Source: Owenia fusiformis
Lineage: Eukaryota; Annelida; Polychaeta; Sabellida; Oweniidae
Reading direction: 5' to 3'
Length of the DNA: 64,000 bases
NCBI GenBank assembly: GCA_903813345.2
Contig: CAIIXF020000012.1
Coordinates: 9,752,432-9,816,431 of the forward strand
In this document: piece by piece, positions 1 to 11,280 of the stretch
Position numbering within the stretch: the first letter of the stretch is position 1
How the letters are laid out: every line of letters starts with the position of its first letter
Notes under the pieces: generated by a model
Seen by the model: only the letters and a program-made list of their open reading frames with translations
What the model was told of the DNA's origin: nothing
The model's database searches: none
Position numbers and translations under genes: made by a program

Positions 1-3000
1 AGTAGAACTCAGATTAAGTCTGATGAAGGCAGATATTCGGATGTTGTGGATGACCCTTATGTAACTCCAAGTGGAGCACGTAGAAGAGTGCATATGTCGC
101 CTCCATTGTCTATGAGTCGGGTTCCACATAGAGAGGAATGTCTTTCCCCTGAACCCCCCACTCCTCAAAGGAGAAAACCATGGAAGTTGGAGAGACAAGA
201 CCGAATTTATATAACTCCATCACATAAGTCAGTTGGTAGAGACAAACAAGTTCCTCCCATGATGCAGGATAATCAAAAAGATGTTTGTGATCCTGAAGAA
301 CAATATTCTACACAGAAATTAGGCCAAAGAATGGATCATGTATATAGGAGTGATACCAGGATACCATGTTCAGTTGAAGATAAATTTGAAACTCGTTTGG
401 CAAGAGAGGATACTACCAATGTGAGAAATGGAAAAAGTAATAATAATGTATCTGGTGATCCAATGGATTTCATGAAAATGTTTAACCAGATGTCCAAGTC
501 CAAGAATAGGATCAAGCCGGAGACATATAATGGCACTACTCCTTGGCAGGAGTATCGAGCCCATTTTGAAATATGTGCTAAGGCCAACAGTTGGACCACA
601 GAAGAGAAAAATGAGTACTTAGCTACCAGTCTACGGGGGACTGCCCAACAAATCGTGTTGGAAATGGAAGCTGGGTATACGTATGATCAATTGGTTTTAG
701 CCTTGGAGAAAAGATATGGGCCTGGAGGAAAAGCAGAGGTATATGAGGCCGAACTAATTGGGCGAATGAGGAAGCCAAAAGAATCTTTACAGACTTTAGG
801 ACAGGATATCAGGCGACTTACAGCATTGGCATATCCTGAGATGAGTAGGTCAGCCCAGGATAGATTAGCAAGGCGTAGTTTTGAGCAGGCGATAGCGGAG
901 GATGATATAAGCCGAGCAATACATAATAAAGAATGCACAACGTTAGACAAGGCAATTGAAATTGCCCTGAGAGAAGAATCTTATCTGGAATCGGAAAGAA
1001 TGAGGAAAGGACAAAAGTCCAGATATAGCCGTGTCAATGCTTTAGAAGACAAGGATGATGATTTGAAGAAACTCACTCGGCTGTTAGAGGAATTAGGCAA
1101 CAAGCAAGAGGAAGATCGAAAAAACCTGGAAAAAGATCGCAAAAATGCTGAACAAGACCGCAAAAATCTGGAGAAGAGGATTCAGCTGATGGAGACGAAA
1201 ATCCAGTCTGATGGTGATAATCCGAAGACCAATTCCGAAATAAAGGGAAGTCGATCCAGAAAATTGGAGTGCTTTTTCTGCCATAAACCAGGCCATGTTA
1301 TTGCAGAGTGTTATAGCAGGAAGCGAATGGAGGAGCGAGCTAAAGAAGCACAAGCTGAGTCACGCCAAGCCGCTCCAGTTAAATTCCTCTCTCATTTTGG
1401 GAGAGATGATTCAAAGAATGAGTCCCCAAAAGATGTCCGTAAAGTTATCGCTCATGGTGATGTTTGTGGTGCAGAGGTAGCCTTTTTGTTGGACTCTGGT
1501 GCTGCACGCACCATTGTAAACAGTGAAGTTTACAGAAGGATGAACCCTCGCTATCGTCCTAAACTTATACCAGCTACTCATATTATGCTGCAGGCTGATG
1601 GGGAACCATTGGCCACTTTAGGAGCCATATTCGGTAAGGTGAGTATCGATGGACATGAAGAGGAGTTGGAGATTGTTGTAGCCCCAATTGACTTCGAAGG
1701 AATTTTGGGAAGTGACTATCTTTCTGCATCAGGCGCGATAGTGGACTACCACCGATGCACAGTTAGCTTTGGGACCAAGGACAAACCCAATATTTCAACA
1801 GACAGTTGTTATGAGGATGCTGAAATGAAGTTGAATTCGAGGGAAACAGACAATTCTCGAAGTTGCAGTGTGGGGTCAATGGCCAAACTGGATAAGAGTT
1901 ACAGCTCTGATCTAAAAGCAGATGATTTTATCTCTGAGGCTTGTGGAAAACAAGTGGAATCAGTTGATAGTGGATCCAGTTGTAAAGAGAGAGCAACATT
2001 TAAAGGTACCACACAAACCCCACCTGTAGCCAGGATCCAGTTCCCTGATAGCCCTTCATCTATTCCCGAGGAGAGTATGGAGGACTCTGAGGATTCTCAG
2101 GATTTTGAAGATGCCAGGGAACAGTTGGAAAATATACTTGTACCTGAAACTCCATCACCTGAACAAGGAATGCGATTTCCTGATAGCCCTCCAGGTACTC
2201 CAATCATTATTCCAGAAACGCCTCCTAATACACCAGAAAGTTTAGAGTTGGAGGATGATATATTATCAGATTTAAGGCAAATGTTTGATCCACGACAATC
2301 TTCGTTATGTTATAATGCTGCCCATGAAGTGATCTTACCTGCCTTTTCTGGTCAATTTATTGAAGTTCAATGGAAGGAGCCACTCACTGGGATGGGTATT
2401 ATTGAACCTTATTTAGATGCCGAAGATTTAGAAGAGCTCGAAATTGTGACAACCTTAGCTGATACAAGTCAAAGTAGTTATATGGAAGTAAGGAATCACA
2501 ATGACTTTGAAATATCCATTCCCGAAGGGGCTGTATTAGGAGTCATTACCTCTGTAGATGAGGACACCTATCAAGTAGATCTCGATAAAGTCACTGAAGA
2601 AATAATTTGCCCGCTTACAGGTTCAGAAGGGACTGAGGATTCACTTTTGCCATTACCAGAGTTTATGCAGGACTTGTTTGAACGGAGTTCTTGTGGACTT
2701 AATCAGACCCAGAGAGATCAATTGCAGAAGCTACTAAGAGGAAATAAGGATATCTTTGCCCAAAGTGATGATGATTTGGGGAGGACTACATTAGTAGAAC
2801 ACAACATTGATACAGGGGATACTACTCCTATTCGACAAAGATACCGAATGTTGCCCAGAAGTCGACAAGATGAAGTGAATGAGCTCATTGAAGACATGTT
2901 GCGACGAGGTATAATTAAGCCATCACAGAGTCCATGGGCATCGCCCATTGTATTAGTAAAGAAAAAGGACGGGTCTTGGAGATTCTGTGTGGATTATAGG

Positions 3001-6000
3001 AAGCTCAATAGCGTTACCAAGAAAGATGCTTTTCCTATCCCCCGGATTGACGAAACGTTAGACATGATGAATGGATCAAAGTATTTCAGCACCCTGGATT
3101 TAGCCAGTGGTTACTGGCAAATATTACTTGACAAAGAAGCACAGGAAAAATCTGCATTTACTGTGAGAGGGGGACTGTTCCAATGGGCTGTAATGCCATT
3201 TGGCTTGGCAAACGCACCATCTACTTTTTGTAGACTGATGGAAGAAGTCCTTAGCGGATTGAACAAGGAAGGGTCCCTAGTTTACTTGGATGACGTCATT
3301 TCTTTCGCCCCTACATTTGAACAAGCTCTAAAACGTTTAGAAGTGGTATTTGGGCGATTACGTAGAGCTGGATTGAAGTTGAAACCAAAGAAGTGTACTC
3401 TACTTCAGACACAAGTAAACTACTTAGGGCATGTAGTTTCAGGGGAGGGCATTGCACCCGATCCCAAGAAAGTGGAAGCTATGCTACAATATCCCACTCC
3501 AAAGACTGTCAAGCAGGTCCGGCAGTTTGTGGGAGGAGCATCATATTACAGGAGACACATTCAAAACTTTGCTGAAATAGCAGGACCTTTGCATAAGTTA
3601 ACACGGAAGAACCAGAGGTTTATGTGGAACTCTGAAGCTGAAGAAGCCTTCATTACTTTAAAGGAAAGGTTAACTACAGCACCGATTTTGGCTTTTCCAA
3701 GGGATGATTGTCCCTACATATTGGACACAGATGCCAGTCATGAAGCTGTTGGCGCTGTTTTATCCCAGATACAAGACAACGAAGAAAGAGTTATATATTA
3801 TGCCAGTCACCGACTTAATGGACCAGAGTTAAACTACTGTGTAACCAGGAAGGAACTCCTGGCTGTGGTGCACTTCGCGAAGTATTTTCGTCAATATCTA
3901 TATGGTGTACGATTCACCATTCGCTCAGACCATGGATCCTTGAGATGGTTGACGAATTTTAAGAACCCAGAGGGACAATTGGCTCGATGGTTAGAGGTGC
4001 TTCAAGAATACAACTTTCAATTGGAGTACAGACCTGGACCACGACATGCCAACGCCGATGTTATGTCTCGGAGACCCTGTACACAGTGTTCTCACTGTGA
4101 TGAGGTAGCTCAACAAGAAGATGTGTCTCAATTACAAGTTGCTATGGTTGCTATTGAACCAACTTGGACGTTGGAAAAGATTGCAGAGGCACAGGAACAG
4201 GACCCTGAGATACAGCCCATATTAGAGGCGTTGCGTTCCTCTAACACTAGGCCTATTTGGGATAAAATCAGTTTTAACTCACCAGCAACCAAACATTATT
4301 GGCACCTTTGGAACCAGCTAGAAATTCACAAGGATGTACTTTGTAAAAGATGGGAGGATGCAAGTGGAGAGCATGGTCATTTGCAAATTGTTGTACCATC
4401 CCCGATGAAGCTGGTTGTTCTAGAAATGTGTCATACTAACAAGGTAGCGGGGCATTTTGGAATCCGTAGGACCTTTTTGAAAAGTAGGCAGAGATTTTAT
4501 TGGTTCGAACAGAGGGTTGATGTCAGAGGGGTCGTGCGAACCTGTCACACGTGTGGAAAGAGAAGAAAACCTCTGCGAGCCAGAAGAGCTCCATTGCAGA
4601 TACAAGGGGTAAGTAGTCCCATGGAGAGGTACGCAGTGGACATATTAGGACCATTTCCCGAGACGTCTAGAGGGAACAAGGTGATCATGGTGTGTGCTGA
4701 CTATTTTTCCAAGTGGGTAGAAGCCTTTGCCCTTCCTAACCAAGAAGCCATCACAGTGGCAGACAAGCTGGTTACAGAAGTTGTGTGTAGATTCGGAGTT
4801 CCCGCAGACTTGCACTCCGACCAGGGTCGGAACTTCGAATCTCATGTTTTTCAAGAAGTCTGCAAATTGATGGGGATACACAAGACCCGAACCACCCCCT
4901 TCCACCCACAGAGTGACGGGATGGTCGAAAGATATAACAGGACCTTACTTGACACTATTGCTAAGTTGTTGCAACCCGAGGTCCATCAGTCTGACTGGGA
5001 TGTACAGATTCCATTTGCTCTCATGGCGTATCGCACATCTACACATGATGCTACCGGGGAAACGCCAGCTATGATGATGTTTGGGCGGGAATTATCTGTT
5101 CCAGTATCTTGGATGATAGAGGATCCACAATGTGAAGAAATGAAGACAGACTATGTGATTGAACTTCGACAAGGCCTGAAAGATGCTCATGAAAGGGCAA
5201 GCAGGGTGTTAAAAAAGTCAGCAATCCGTCAACGAGATGTTTATGATCGACGTGTGGTTGGTAAAGGATATAATCCTGGTGATGCAGTATGGTACTTAAA
5301 CAATAACAAGAAAAGAGGTATTTCTCCTAAATTGCAATGTCGTTGGTTAGGTCCATTTCAGGTTTTGCAGAAGATGTCTGATGTCACCTATCGCATCTGT
5401 GAGTGGGGAAAGCGGACACCCAAAGTGGTCCATTTTGATCAACTCAAACCATACGAGAGCCAACTTCCAGAAGACTGGAAAATACCTTCGGATGAGACCA
5501 AACTGAAGTTGGAGGAGATTCCATCCGACCCAATGACTTTGGATTCGTCCGAGATGAGACAGAGAGAAAAGATGAGAGTGGACAGTGATGAAACTGAGGA
5601 CAAAATACTCCATGATGATGATCCGACCCCACCCGAGACCAAAATGAATATAGAGGTGAAAACAGACCCGATGGATGTGGAGTTATATGAAACTGAGCCG
5701 AGAGATGAAAAATGTGAGCCTAGCGACCAAGGAGAAGTCCAAATGAGGGAAAAAGGAGTGATACTTGATGCAGATAGTGAAACACAGGAAAAAGGGTGTA
5801 GTAAGTCTAAAAATAAGAGAGTGATTGAGGGTGAACAGGGTGGTACAGATTCTATGGGCCAATCAAAAGGGTTGGGAAGGAGGGTCCGGAAACCCCCAAA
5901 ACGCTTGTGTGATTATGAGTTAAATACTGTTTTATGTGCTTCCAGGGTCAAAGACAAGATGTCCCATTGGCCAAGACCAAGATTCGGTGACCGTGGTGAT

Positions 6001-7098
6001 AGGTTCCGGTATGGATACAATGATCGTAGGGGCCGTAGTAGAGATAGAGACAGTAGAGAAGATAGAGATAGTAGGGATTACCATAGAGACAGAAGCAATG
6101 ATCGTAAAGATAGAGACAGTAAGGAGCGTAGAGTGAATAGTAGTGATAGTGGTAAGGTCGATAAGTTCGCCCGATGGGATAGGCCTTCGAGGTCCTCTAG
6201 TAAAGACTCCCTCCCAGTTGAACGCATAGCAACAGTCCAGGAACCCACAGGATTTAATCTCATGGAGCAGCTTAGTGGGTTGTTACAAACATGGCAATCC
6301 GCTTCTGATGTCAAGAGACCTCAATTCCCTCCACCCTCTGCTAGTCTAGGGGCCCCACCTACATCTCTAATGAGCGCCCCTGAGGTAATTGCCCCAGCCC
6401 CTATTGTCTCTAAGAATCATGCAACGTCACCTGAAGCAACCCCTGTCACTTCTAAGGCCCCTGTAACTTCCCTTGGGACACGCCCTACTCCCACGAGTGT
6501 TCCTTGCACCACTGTACCCAAGACTTCAGTAGTTACCTCCAAAACACGTTCTGTGAGTTCCCAGAGTGTTACTAAGGATCCCCTTGCATTACCCTCTACG
6601 ACTACCACCATGGCTTCAAACACTGTGACAACGGCGGCCAGTAAGTCACCCATAGTATGGGGGAAGAGGGTAATAGAACCTAAAGAGAAAGAGGGAAAAC
6701 ATACTGGGACCAAGAAGGTCGATAGTCAGGGGGACAGTAGAATTGTTATACCAATTGGGGAAGGAAAGGAGTATGTTCTGAATAAAGATAAGGGAAAATC
6801 CCCGAAACCCAAGCCAAAGAGTGCCCCGAGAAAAAAGTCAAAGAAAGAGCCAAAAAGTGTCGCCATTATTGAGACCAGTTCAGATGAGGATGAGAGTAAG
6901 AAAATAACCAAAACAGCCAAGGTAGTATTAGAAAGGTTAGAGGATGAGGACGTCGAAACAGAGGAGTATGAGCCTTATAAGAAGGGCACAGTAAACAACC
7001 CTATCAAGATGGAGATAAGATTCCGTTACTACGCCAGAGATGGAAGCGTCCTCGAGGATGAAACTCTGGTCACTAGGTATGCCAGCCTGAAAATTTAA
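1..7098 (+). CDS. Gypsy-type retrotransposon gag-pol polyprotein, 5' truncated by window edge
   Basis: The frame is open from base 1 with no stop upstream of the first usable start, so the true start lies outside the window; the GTG at 46 is not convincing. About 2,365 residues are visible. In order: a retrotransposon Gag domain (about 514-1005); a CCHC zinc knuckle (C-x2-C-x4-H-x4-C, about 1270-1312); an aspartic protease with DSG at 1492-1500; reverse transcriptase with its first catalytic Asp at 3097 and YLDD at 3283-3294; RNase H with all four acidic residues (about 3700-4075); and an integrase with an HHCC finger (about 4425-4560). The integrase DDE residues lie at 4639, 4819 and 4927, giving the canonical D-35-E spacing, and are followed by a GPY/F-like C-terminal module to about 5460. 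No frameshift or stop interrupts the frame, so the copy looks young. A roughly 545-residue tail follows the integrase: acidic, then Arg/Asp-rich, Ser/Thr/Pro-rich and Lys-rich. No envelope domain is visible. Confidence 0.97.
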   Translation, partial: SRTQIKSDEGRYSDVVDDPYVTPSGARRRVHMSPPLSMSRVPHREECLSPEPPTPQRRKPWKLERQDRIYITPSHKSVGRDKQVPPMMQDNQKDVCDPEEQYSTQKLGQRMDHVYRSDTRIPCSVEDKFETRLAREDTTNVRNGKSNNNVSGDPMDFMKMFNQMSKSKNRIKPETYNGTTPWQEYRAHFEICAKANSWTTEEKNEYLATSLRGTAQQIVLEMEAGYTYDQLVLALEKRYGPGGKAEVYEAELIGRMRKPKESLQTLGQDIRRLTALAYPEMSRSAQDRLARRSFEQAIAEDDISRAIHNKECTTLDKAIEIALREESYLESERMRKGQKSRYSRVNALEDKDDDLKKLTRLLEELGNKQEEDRKNLEKDRKNAEQDRKNLEKRIQLMETKIQSDGDNPKTNSEIKGSRSRKLECFFCHKPGHVIAECYSRKRMEERAKEAQAESRQAAPVKFLSHFGRDDSKNESPKDVRKVIAHGDVCGAEVAFLLDSGAARTIVNSEVYRRMNPRYRPKLIPATHIMLQADGEPLATLGAIFGKVSIDGHEEELEIVVAPIDFEGILGSDYLSASGAIVDYHRCTVSFGTKDKPNISTDSCYEDAEMKLNSRETDNSRSCSVGSMAKLDKSYSSDLKADDFISEACGKQVESVDSGSSCKERATFKGTTQTPPVARIQFPDSPSSIPEESMEDSEDSQDFEDAREQLENILVPETPSPEQGMRFPDSPPGTPIIIPETPPNTPESLELEDDILSDLRQMFDPRQSSLCYNAAHEVILPAFSGQFIEVQWKEPLTGMGIIEPYLDAEDLEELEIVTTLADTSQSSYMEVRNHNDFEISIPEGAVLGVITSVDEDTYQVDLDKVTEEIICPLTGSEGTEDSLLPLPEFMQDLFERSSCGLNQTQRDQLQKLLRGNKDIFAQSDDDLGRTTLVEHNIDTGDTTPIRQRYRMLPRSRQDEVNELIEDMLRRGIIKPSQSPWASPIVLVKKKDGSWRFCVDYRKLNSVTKKDAFPIPRIDETLDMMNGSKYFSTLDLASGYWQILLDKEAQEKSAFTVRGGLFQWAVMPFGLANAPSTFCRLMEEVLSGLNKEGSLVYLDDVISFAPTFEQALKRLEVVFGRLRRAGLKLKPKKCTLLQTQVNYLGHVVSGEGIAPDPKKVEAMLQYPTPKTVKQVRQFVGGASYYRRHIQNFAEIAGPLHKLTRKNQRFMWNSEAEEAFITLKERLTTAPILAFPRDDCPYILDTDASHEAVGAVLSQIQDNEERVIYYASHRLNGPELNYCVTRKELLAVVHFAKYFRQYLYGVRFTIRSDHGSLRWLTNFKNPEGQLARWLEVLQEYNFQLEYRPGPRHANADVMSRRPCTQCSHCDEVAQQEDVSQLQVAMVAIEPTWTLEKIAEAQEQDPEIQPILEALRSSNTRPIWDKISFNSPATKHYWHLWNQLEIHKDVLCKRWEDASGEHGHLQIVVPSPMKLVVLEMCHTNKVAGHFGIRRTFLKSRQRFYWFEQRVDVRGVVRTCHTCGKRRKPLRARRAPLQIQGVSSPMERYAVDILGPFPETSRGNKVIMVCADYFSKWVEAFALPNQEAITVADKLVTEVVCRFGVPADLHSDQGRNFESHVFQEVCKLMGIHKTRTTPFHPQSDGMVERYNRTLLDTIAKLLQPEVHQSDWDVQIPFALMAYRTSTHDATGETPAMMMFGRELSVPVSWMIEDPQCEEMKTDYVIELRQGLKDAHERASRVLKKSAIRQRDVYDRRVVGKGYNPGDAVWYLNNNKKRGISPKLQCRWLGPFQVLQKMSDVTYRICEWGKRTPKVVHFDQLKPYESQLPEDWKIPSDETKLKLEEIPSDPMTLDSSEMRQREKMRVDSDETEDKILHDDDPTPPETKMNIEVKTDPMDVELYETEPRDEKCEPSDQGEVQMREKGVILDADSETQEKGCSKSKNKRVIEGEQGGTDSMGQSKGLGRRVRKPPKRLCDYELNTVLCASRVKDKMSHWPRPRFGDRGDRFRYGYNDRRGRSRDRDSREDRDSRDYHRDRSNDRKDRDSKERRVNSSDSGKVDKFARWDRPSRSSSKDSLPVERIATVQEPTGFNLMEQLSGLLQTWQSASDVKRPQFPPPSASLGAPPTSLMSAPEVIAPAPIVSKNHATSPEATPVTSKAPVTSLGTRPTPTSVPCTTVPKTSVVTSKTRSVSSQSVTKDPLALPSTTTTMASNTVTTAASKSPIVWGKRVIEPKEKEGKHTGTKKVDSQGDSRIVIPIGEGKEYVLNKDKGKSPKPKPKSAPRKKSKKEPKSVAIIETSSDEDESKKITKTAKVVLERLEDEDVETEEYEPYKKGTVNNPIKMEIRFRYYARDGSVLEDETLVTRYASLKI

Positions 7099-8060
7099 GT
7101 GTTAACCTTTACAGTATTAGTTGTTACAAGAGTTGGGTTCGTTTTGTTGGAAATATAGATAAGGACGTTACCAATTGATTGAAAAACCTAGAAATATGAT
7201 GGAGAGGACATTAAAGTATGACTGATTACTTTTGTTATATCAGGGTTTAGTTTATGGATTATTATGGATATAAAGACATAAAGATGTTAACCAATTATCT
7301 GGAACGTAGCAGTGTGATTCGATAAGGATAGCAGTGATTAATGTAGAACACAAGACTGTCTTAGTTATTATAAAGATATGCGAAAGACTGTGTAATTAAC
7401 ATGGGAAGATATTTATGAAAAACATGTGGATTAAAGAGTATGTGATATATGAAAGACTGCGTAATTAACATGGATATATATTAATAAACAACACACGGAT
7501 TAAAGATAGTATATGATATGTGATTGACTGTGATTAACACTGAAAGACATTAATGAGTAACATACAGATTATGTGGAGTATGTGATACGTGAGAGACTGT
7601 GATTAACATGGAAAGACATTTACGATAAAACCTACGATCCAGGATAGGTGATATGTGAAAGACAAAGTGAATAACTTCGAAAGAGACATTCTTGATCAAC
7701 ATGAAGACATGTGATGTGTAATTTTATGATAGACTAAGTGATTATCATGGAATATAGTACGTTTCTTAGAAGTATATTAGGTAGATAAGTAGTTGCTGTG
7801 TCAGCTGTGTTAGAGACATAGTTAAGAGACAGTTTACCATGAGAGTATCATAAGTTACTGAACTTATTCCAGAGACTTTATAAAGATGATATATATATTT
7901 ATATTTTCTATGAACAGTAATTTAAGAGAAGTTTTTTTTATTTTTTATAATGATTAAGCCTGAGAAACTACCTCACCAGTCGTAATATAGTATATTTTCT
8001 TAAAATAATTTGTTATTTTTTGTGTGCTTTGGACTTGGTGTTGTAAACACCAAAATCATT
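7099..8060 (+). other. Retrotransposon 3' untranslated region with degenerate repeats
   Basis: Non-coding sequence between the gag-pol stop and the polypurine tract. About 7340-7700 holds four or five degenerate direct repeats of roughly 60-75 bp, built on a motif like gaaagactgtgattaacatg. No second ORF or envelope gene is seen. Confidence 0.7.
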
Positions 8061-8072
8061 GGATGGGAGGAG
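8061..8072 (+). promoter_or_regulatory. Polypurine tract
   Basis: The purine-only stretch ggatgggaggag (apart from one t) lies immediately before TGTAAC, which looks like an LTR start. This is where plus-strand priming is expected in LTR retrotransposons. Confidence 0.75.
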
Positions 8073-8722
8073 TGTAACAAATTATTTTTTTTCCAAAATT
8101 TTATGGTCTTAGTATTTGGAGGTTTTCAGCACTTTATCAGCAATCTCCCCGGTTATAGTTGAGCTTACTAGTTATACACATATTTGGGCAATTATTTTTA
8201 TTCCTACTTGGTCTAACAATTGTGTATGTGAATTGTTTACCATGTTTAACTGGCTACTTCCGGTCATTTCGTATATTTTCAATATAATTAGTGTTTTCGT
8301 TTCACGTTTGGGTAGTTGACATTCAGTAACCACCACCAACGTTTTTAGTGCGGCATTTTGAATCGTCCCCTCATATCGTTCCAATACAGGTTAGTTTGCC
8401 TTTATTTCTATATAGTTTTGATAGATTAGTATAACTAACGATCTCAAGTTTTGATTGAGTAACTTTGGAATAGAATTAGCGTATACTTTTCGAGATATAT
8501 AGAGATCAAGTTGAGAATTGCGGCGCTAGGCCATTTTGGAATTAAATTCATGAGGATAACTTTAACTCATTAAAGCTTCTTTATTATGTCATTCTGTGCA
8601 TAATTGTTGCTATATTTCATGTCTCTGTAATTTAAATTCATTTATATTTCATGTTTGGGAGTAATTTTGGCGTTATTTAGCTTGCAATCGTATGAAGTTG
8701 GAATTTGATGTAAACAAGTGGA

Positions 8723-8785
8723 TGACGTCATCGCCGCACCGCTGCTGGGTATATAAGCAGCGAGCTGAGAGCGCTCAGCAGATTA
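8723..8785 (+). promoter_or_regulatory. LTR promoter: CRE-like site and TATA box
   Basis: The palindromic CRE-like octamer TGACGTCA lies at 8723-8730, and TATATAAG at 8750-8757. Transcription would start near 8780. This is a canonical U3 arrangement about 700 bp into the LTR and supports the LTR call. Confidence 0.7.
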
Positions 8786-8960
8786 CAGCTAGCTTTCGTT
8801 CGGGACAGAGCTCCGTTCAATTTCATATTTTTATGTGAAGTTGGACTTAGTCATTTTTCAAGGAAATATTTTTGAACTTTGACAATTTTCAGTAGAAAGT
8901 TGTTGGGACTTTGAATATTTCCCGAGGCAGATAGGAGATACATAGCTGCACTTCAGTTCA

Positions 8961-9104
8961 GTGGATGATAACTTGGACATCTACTTGTGATGAAGGATAC
9001 CTGAGAGGGAAGACTGCTTCACCGTGATTCTGTAGATGATAACTTGGCCATCTACCCGTGTATTTGTGTAGAGGATACCTCAAGAGGGAATATTCAGTAC
9101 CGTG
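8961..9104 (+). repeat. Two-copy direct repeat in LTR leader
   Basis: Two roughly 72-bp copies, starting at 8961 and 9032, share gatgataacttgg, catctac, ggatacct, agaggga and accgtg. They lie downstream of the predicted start site and are of unknown role. Confidence 0.7.
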
Positions 9105-9477
9105 TTTGGAGGCAGCATCAAGCCTATACTAGATTTCTGAGCTCTGTCAGTTCAATTTCATGAACACATGAAATTGGACTTTGCGTATTTTTGAGATAGA
9201 AATTATTGAACTAAGTCAATATTTGGAGAAACATTATTTTGGACTTTTTTTTTTTTTTTTGAGAATAAATATTGAACTTAGAAAATTTCAATATCAGTAT
9301 AACTCAACATTAACTGAACTTAGTTATTTTCAAGGGCACATATTTTGACTTGTAATATTTTTGCCTATGTTGTTGTGCGCATGCTATATTTTTAGGTAGG
9401 CTGATTACTTAATTGTGAAGGAAGTTTGTGTACTTAGCAGTTGATGCCATATAAGACGTTCGTAAACTTTGTCAAGA

Positions 9478-10993
9478 GCCGATAGTTTGACTTTGATTAT
9501 TTCATATAATTAAAGTTGAATTATCCTACAACACAGTGAAGAGGATCCAAGAGATAGCCATTTACAGGGCCGATAGTTTGTCTTTGATTATTTCATATAA
9601 TTAAAGTTGAATTATCCTACAACACAGTGAAGAGGATCCAAGAGATAGCCATTTACAGAGCCGATAGTTTGACTTTGATTATTTCATATAATTAAAGTTG
9701 AATTATCCTACAACACAGTGAGGAGGATCCCGGAGATAGCCATTTACAGAGCCGATAGTTTGACTTTGATTATTTCATATAATTAAAGTTGAATTATCCT
9801 ACAACACAGTGAGGAGGATCCAAGAGATAGCCATTTACAGAGCCGATAGTTTGACTTTGATTATTTCATATAATTAAAGTTGAATTATCCTACAACACAG
9901 TGAGGAGGATCCAAGAGATAGCCATTTACAGAGCCGATAGTTTGACTTTGATTATTTCATATAATTAAAGTTGAATTATCCTACAACACAGTGAGGAGGA
10001 TCCAAGAGATAGCCATTTACAGAGCCGATAGTTTGACTTTGATTATTTCATATAATTAAAGTTGAATTATCCTACAACACAGTGAAGAGGATCCAAGAGA
10101 TAGCCATTTACAGAGCCGATAGTTTGACTTTGATTATTTCATATAATTAAAGTTGAATTATCCTACAACACAGTGAAGAGGATCCAAGAGATAGCCATTT
10201 ACAGAGCCGATAGTTTGACTTTGATTATTTCATATAATTAAAGTTGAATTATCCTACAACACAGTGAGGAGGATCCCGGAGATAGCCATTTACAGAGCCG
10301 ATAGTTTGACTTTGATTATTTCATATAATTAAAGTTGAATTATCCTACAACACAGTGAAGAGGATCCAAGAGATAGCCATTTACAGAGCCGATAGTTTGA
10401 CTTTGATTATTTCATATAATTAAAGTTGAATTATCCTACAACACAGTGAGGAGGATCCCGGAGATAGCCATTTACAGAGCCGATAGTTTGACTTTGATTA
10501 TTTCATATAATTAAAGTTGAATTATCCTACAACACAGTGAGGAGGATCCAAGAGATAGCCATTTACAGAGCCGATAGTTTGACTTTGATTATTTCATATA
10601 ATTAAAGTTGAATTATCCTACAACACAGTGAAGAGGATCCAAGAGATAGCCATTTACAGAGCCGATAGTTTGACTTTGATTATTTCATATAATTAAAGTT
10701 GAATTATCCTACAACACAGTGAAGAGGATCCAAGAGATAGCCATTTACAGAGCCGATAGTTTGACTTTGATTATTTCATATAATTAAAGTTGAATTATCC
10801 TACAACACAGTGAGGAGGATCCCGGAGATAGCCATTTACAGAGCCGATAGTTTGACTTTGATTATTTCATATAATTAAAGTTGAATTATCCTACAACACA
10901 GTGAAGAGGATCCAGGAGATAGCCATTTACAGAGCCGATAGTTTGACTTTGATTATTTCATATAATTAAAGGTGAATTATCCTACAACACAGT
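9478..10993 (+). repeat. 91-bp tandem satellite, about 16-17 copies
   Basis: The unit begins with gccgatagtttgactttgat, contains a conserved ggatcc, and ends in agccatttacaga. The spacing between successive units is 91 bp (for example 9481 to 9572). Copies are almost identical, differing mainly at gaagagg/gaggagg and ccaaga/cccgga, and the variants are interspersed, which suggests recent expansion by unequal exchange. The array lies within the putative LTR. Confidence 0.95.
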
Positions 10994-11073
10994 GGAGGAT
11001 ACTACAACAACGTGAAGAGAATTAGTATTTTCATTGGAAGCAAGACACAAGACAGTTGCTGAGTTTACAGTGG

Positions 11074-11280
11074 ATGGAACTGGATATCCCCTTCATCATC
11101 TTGGTCGTGGGTGGAATTTTATTTGTACTTTTATGTTTGATGTTAGTCATATGCTCCCAGGTGTGTATTAAGATTCAAGACGAAGAAGCGCCTGTTCCAG
11201 CAGTTCCAATACCCCCTACGCCAACCCCTGCTTTAAAATCCACACCAAGCTTCAGCATGAGTACTATGAATTTTGTGTAA
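11074..11280 (+). CDS. Small single-pass membrane protein ORF (68 aa), unknown
   Basis: The ATG at 11074 opens a frame to a TAA at 11278-11280. The first half is one strongly hydrophobic segment (PFIILVVGGILFVLLC and following), flanked by a CIKIQDEE juxtamembrane stretch. The tail is Pro-rich (VPIPPTPTPALKSTP). Composition looks protein-like rather than random for this AT-rich DNA. It lies just after the satellite inside the putative LTR, so it may be an accessory ORF of the element or a coincidental frame. No family is recognised. Confidence 0.4.
   Translation: MELDIPFIILVVGGILFVLLCLMLVICSQVCIKIQDEEAPVPAVPIPPTPTPALKSTPSFSMSTMNFV

Noticed and set aside
46-48. GTG at 46 as the start of the gag-pol protein
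   Set aside because: The frame is open upstream to base 1 and GTG is not a normal eukaryotic start; the ORF is simply cut by the window.
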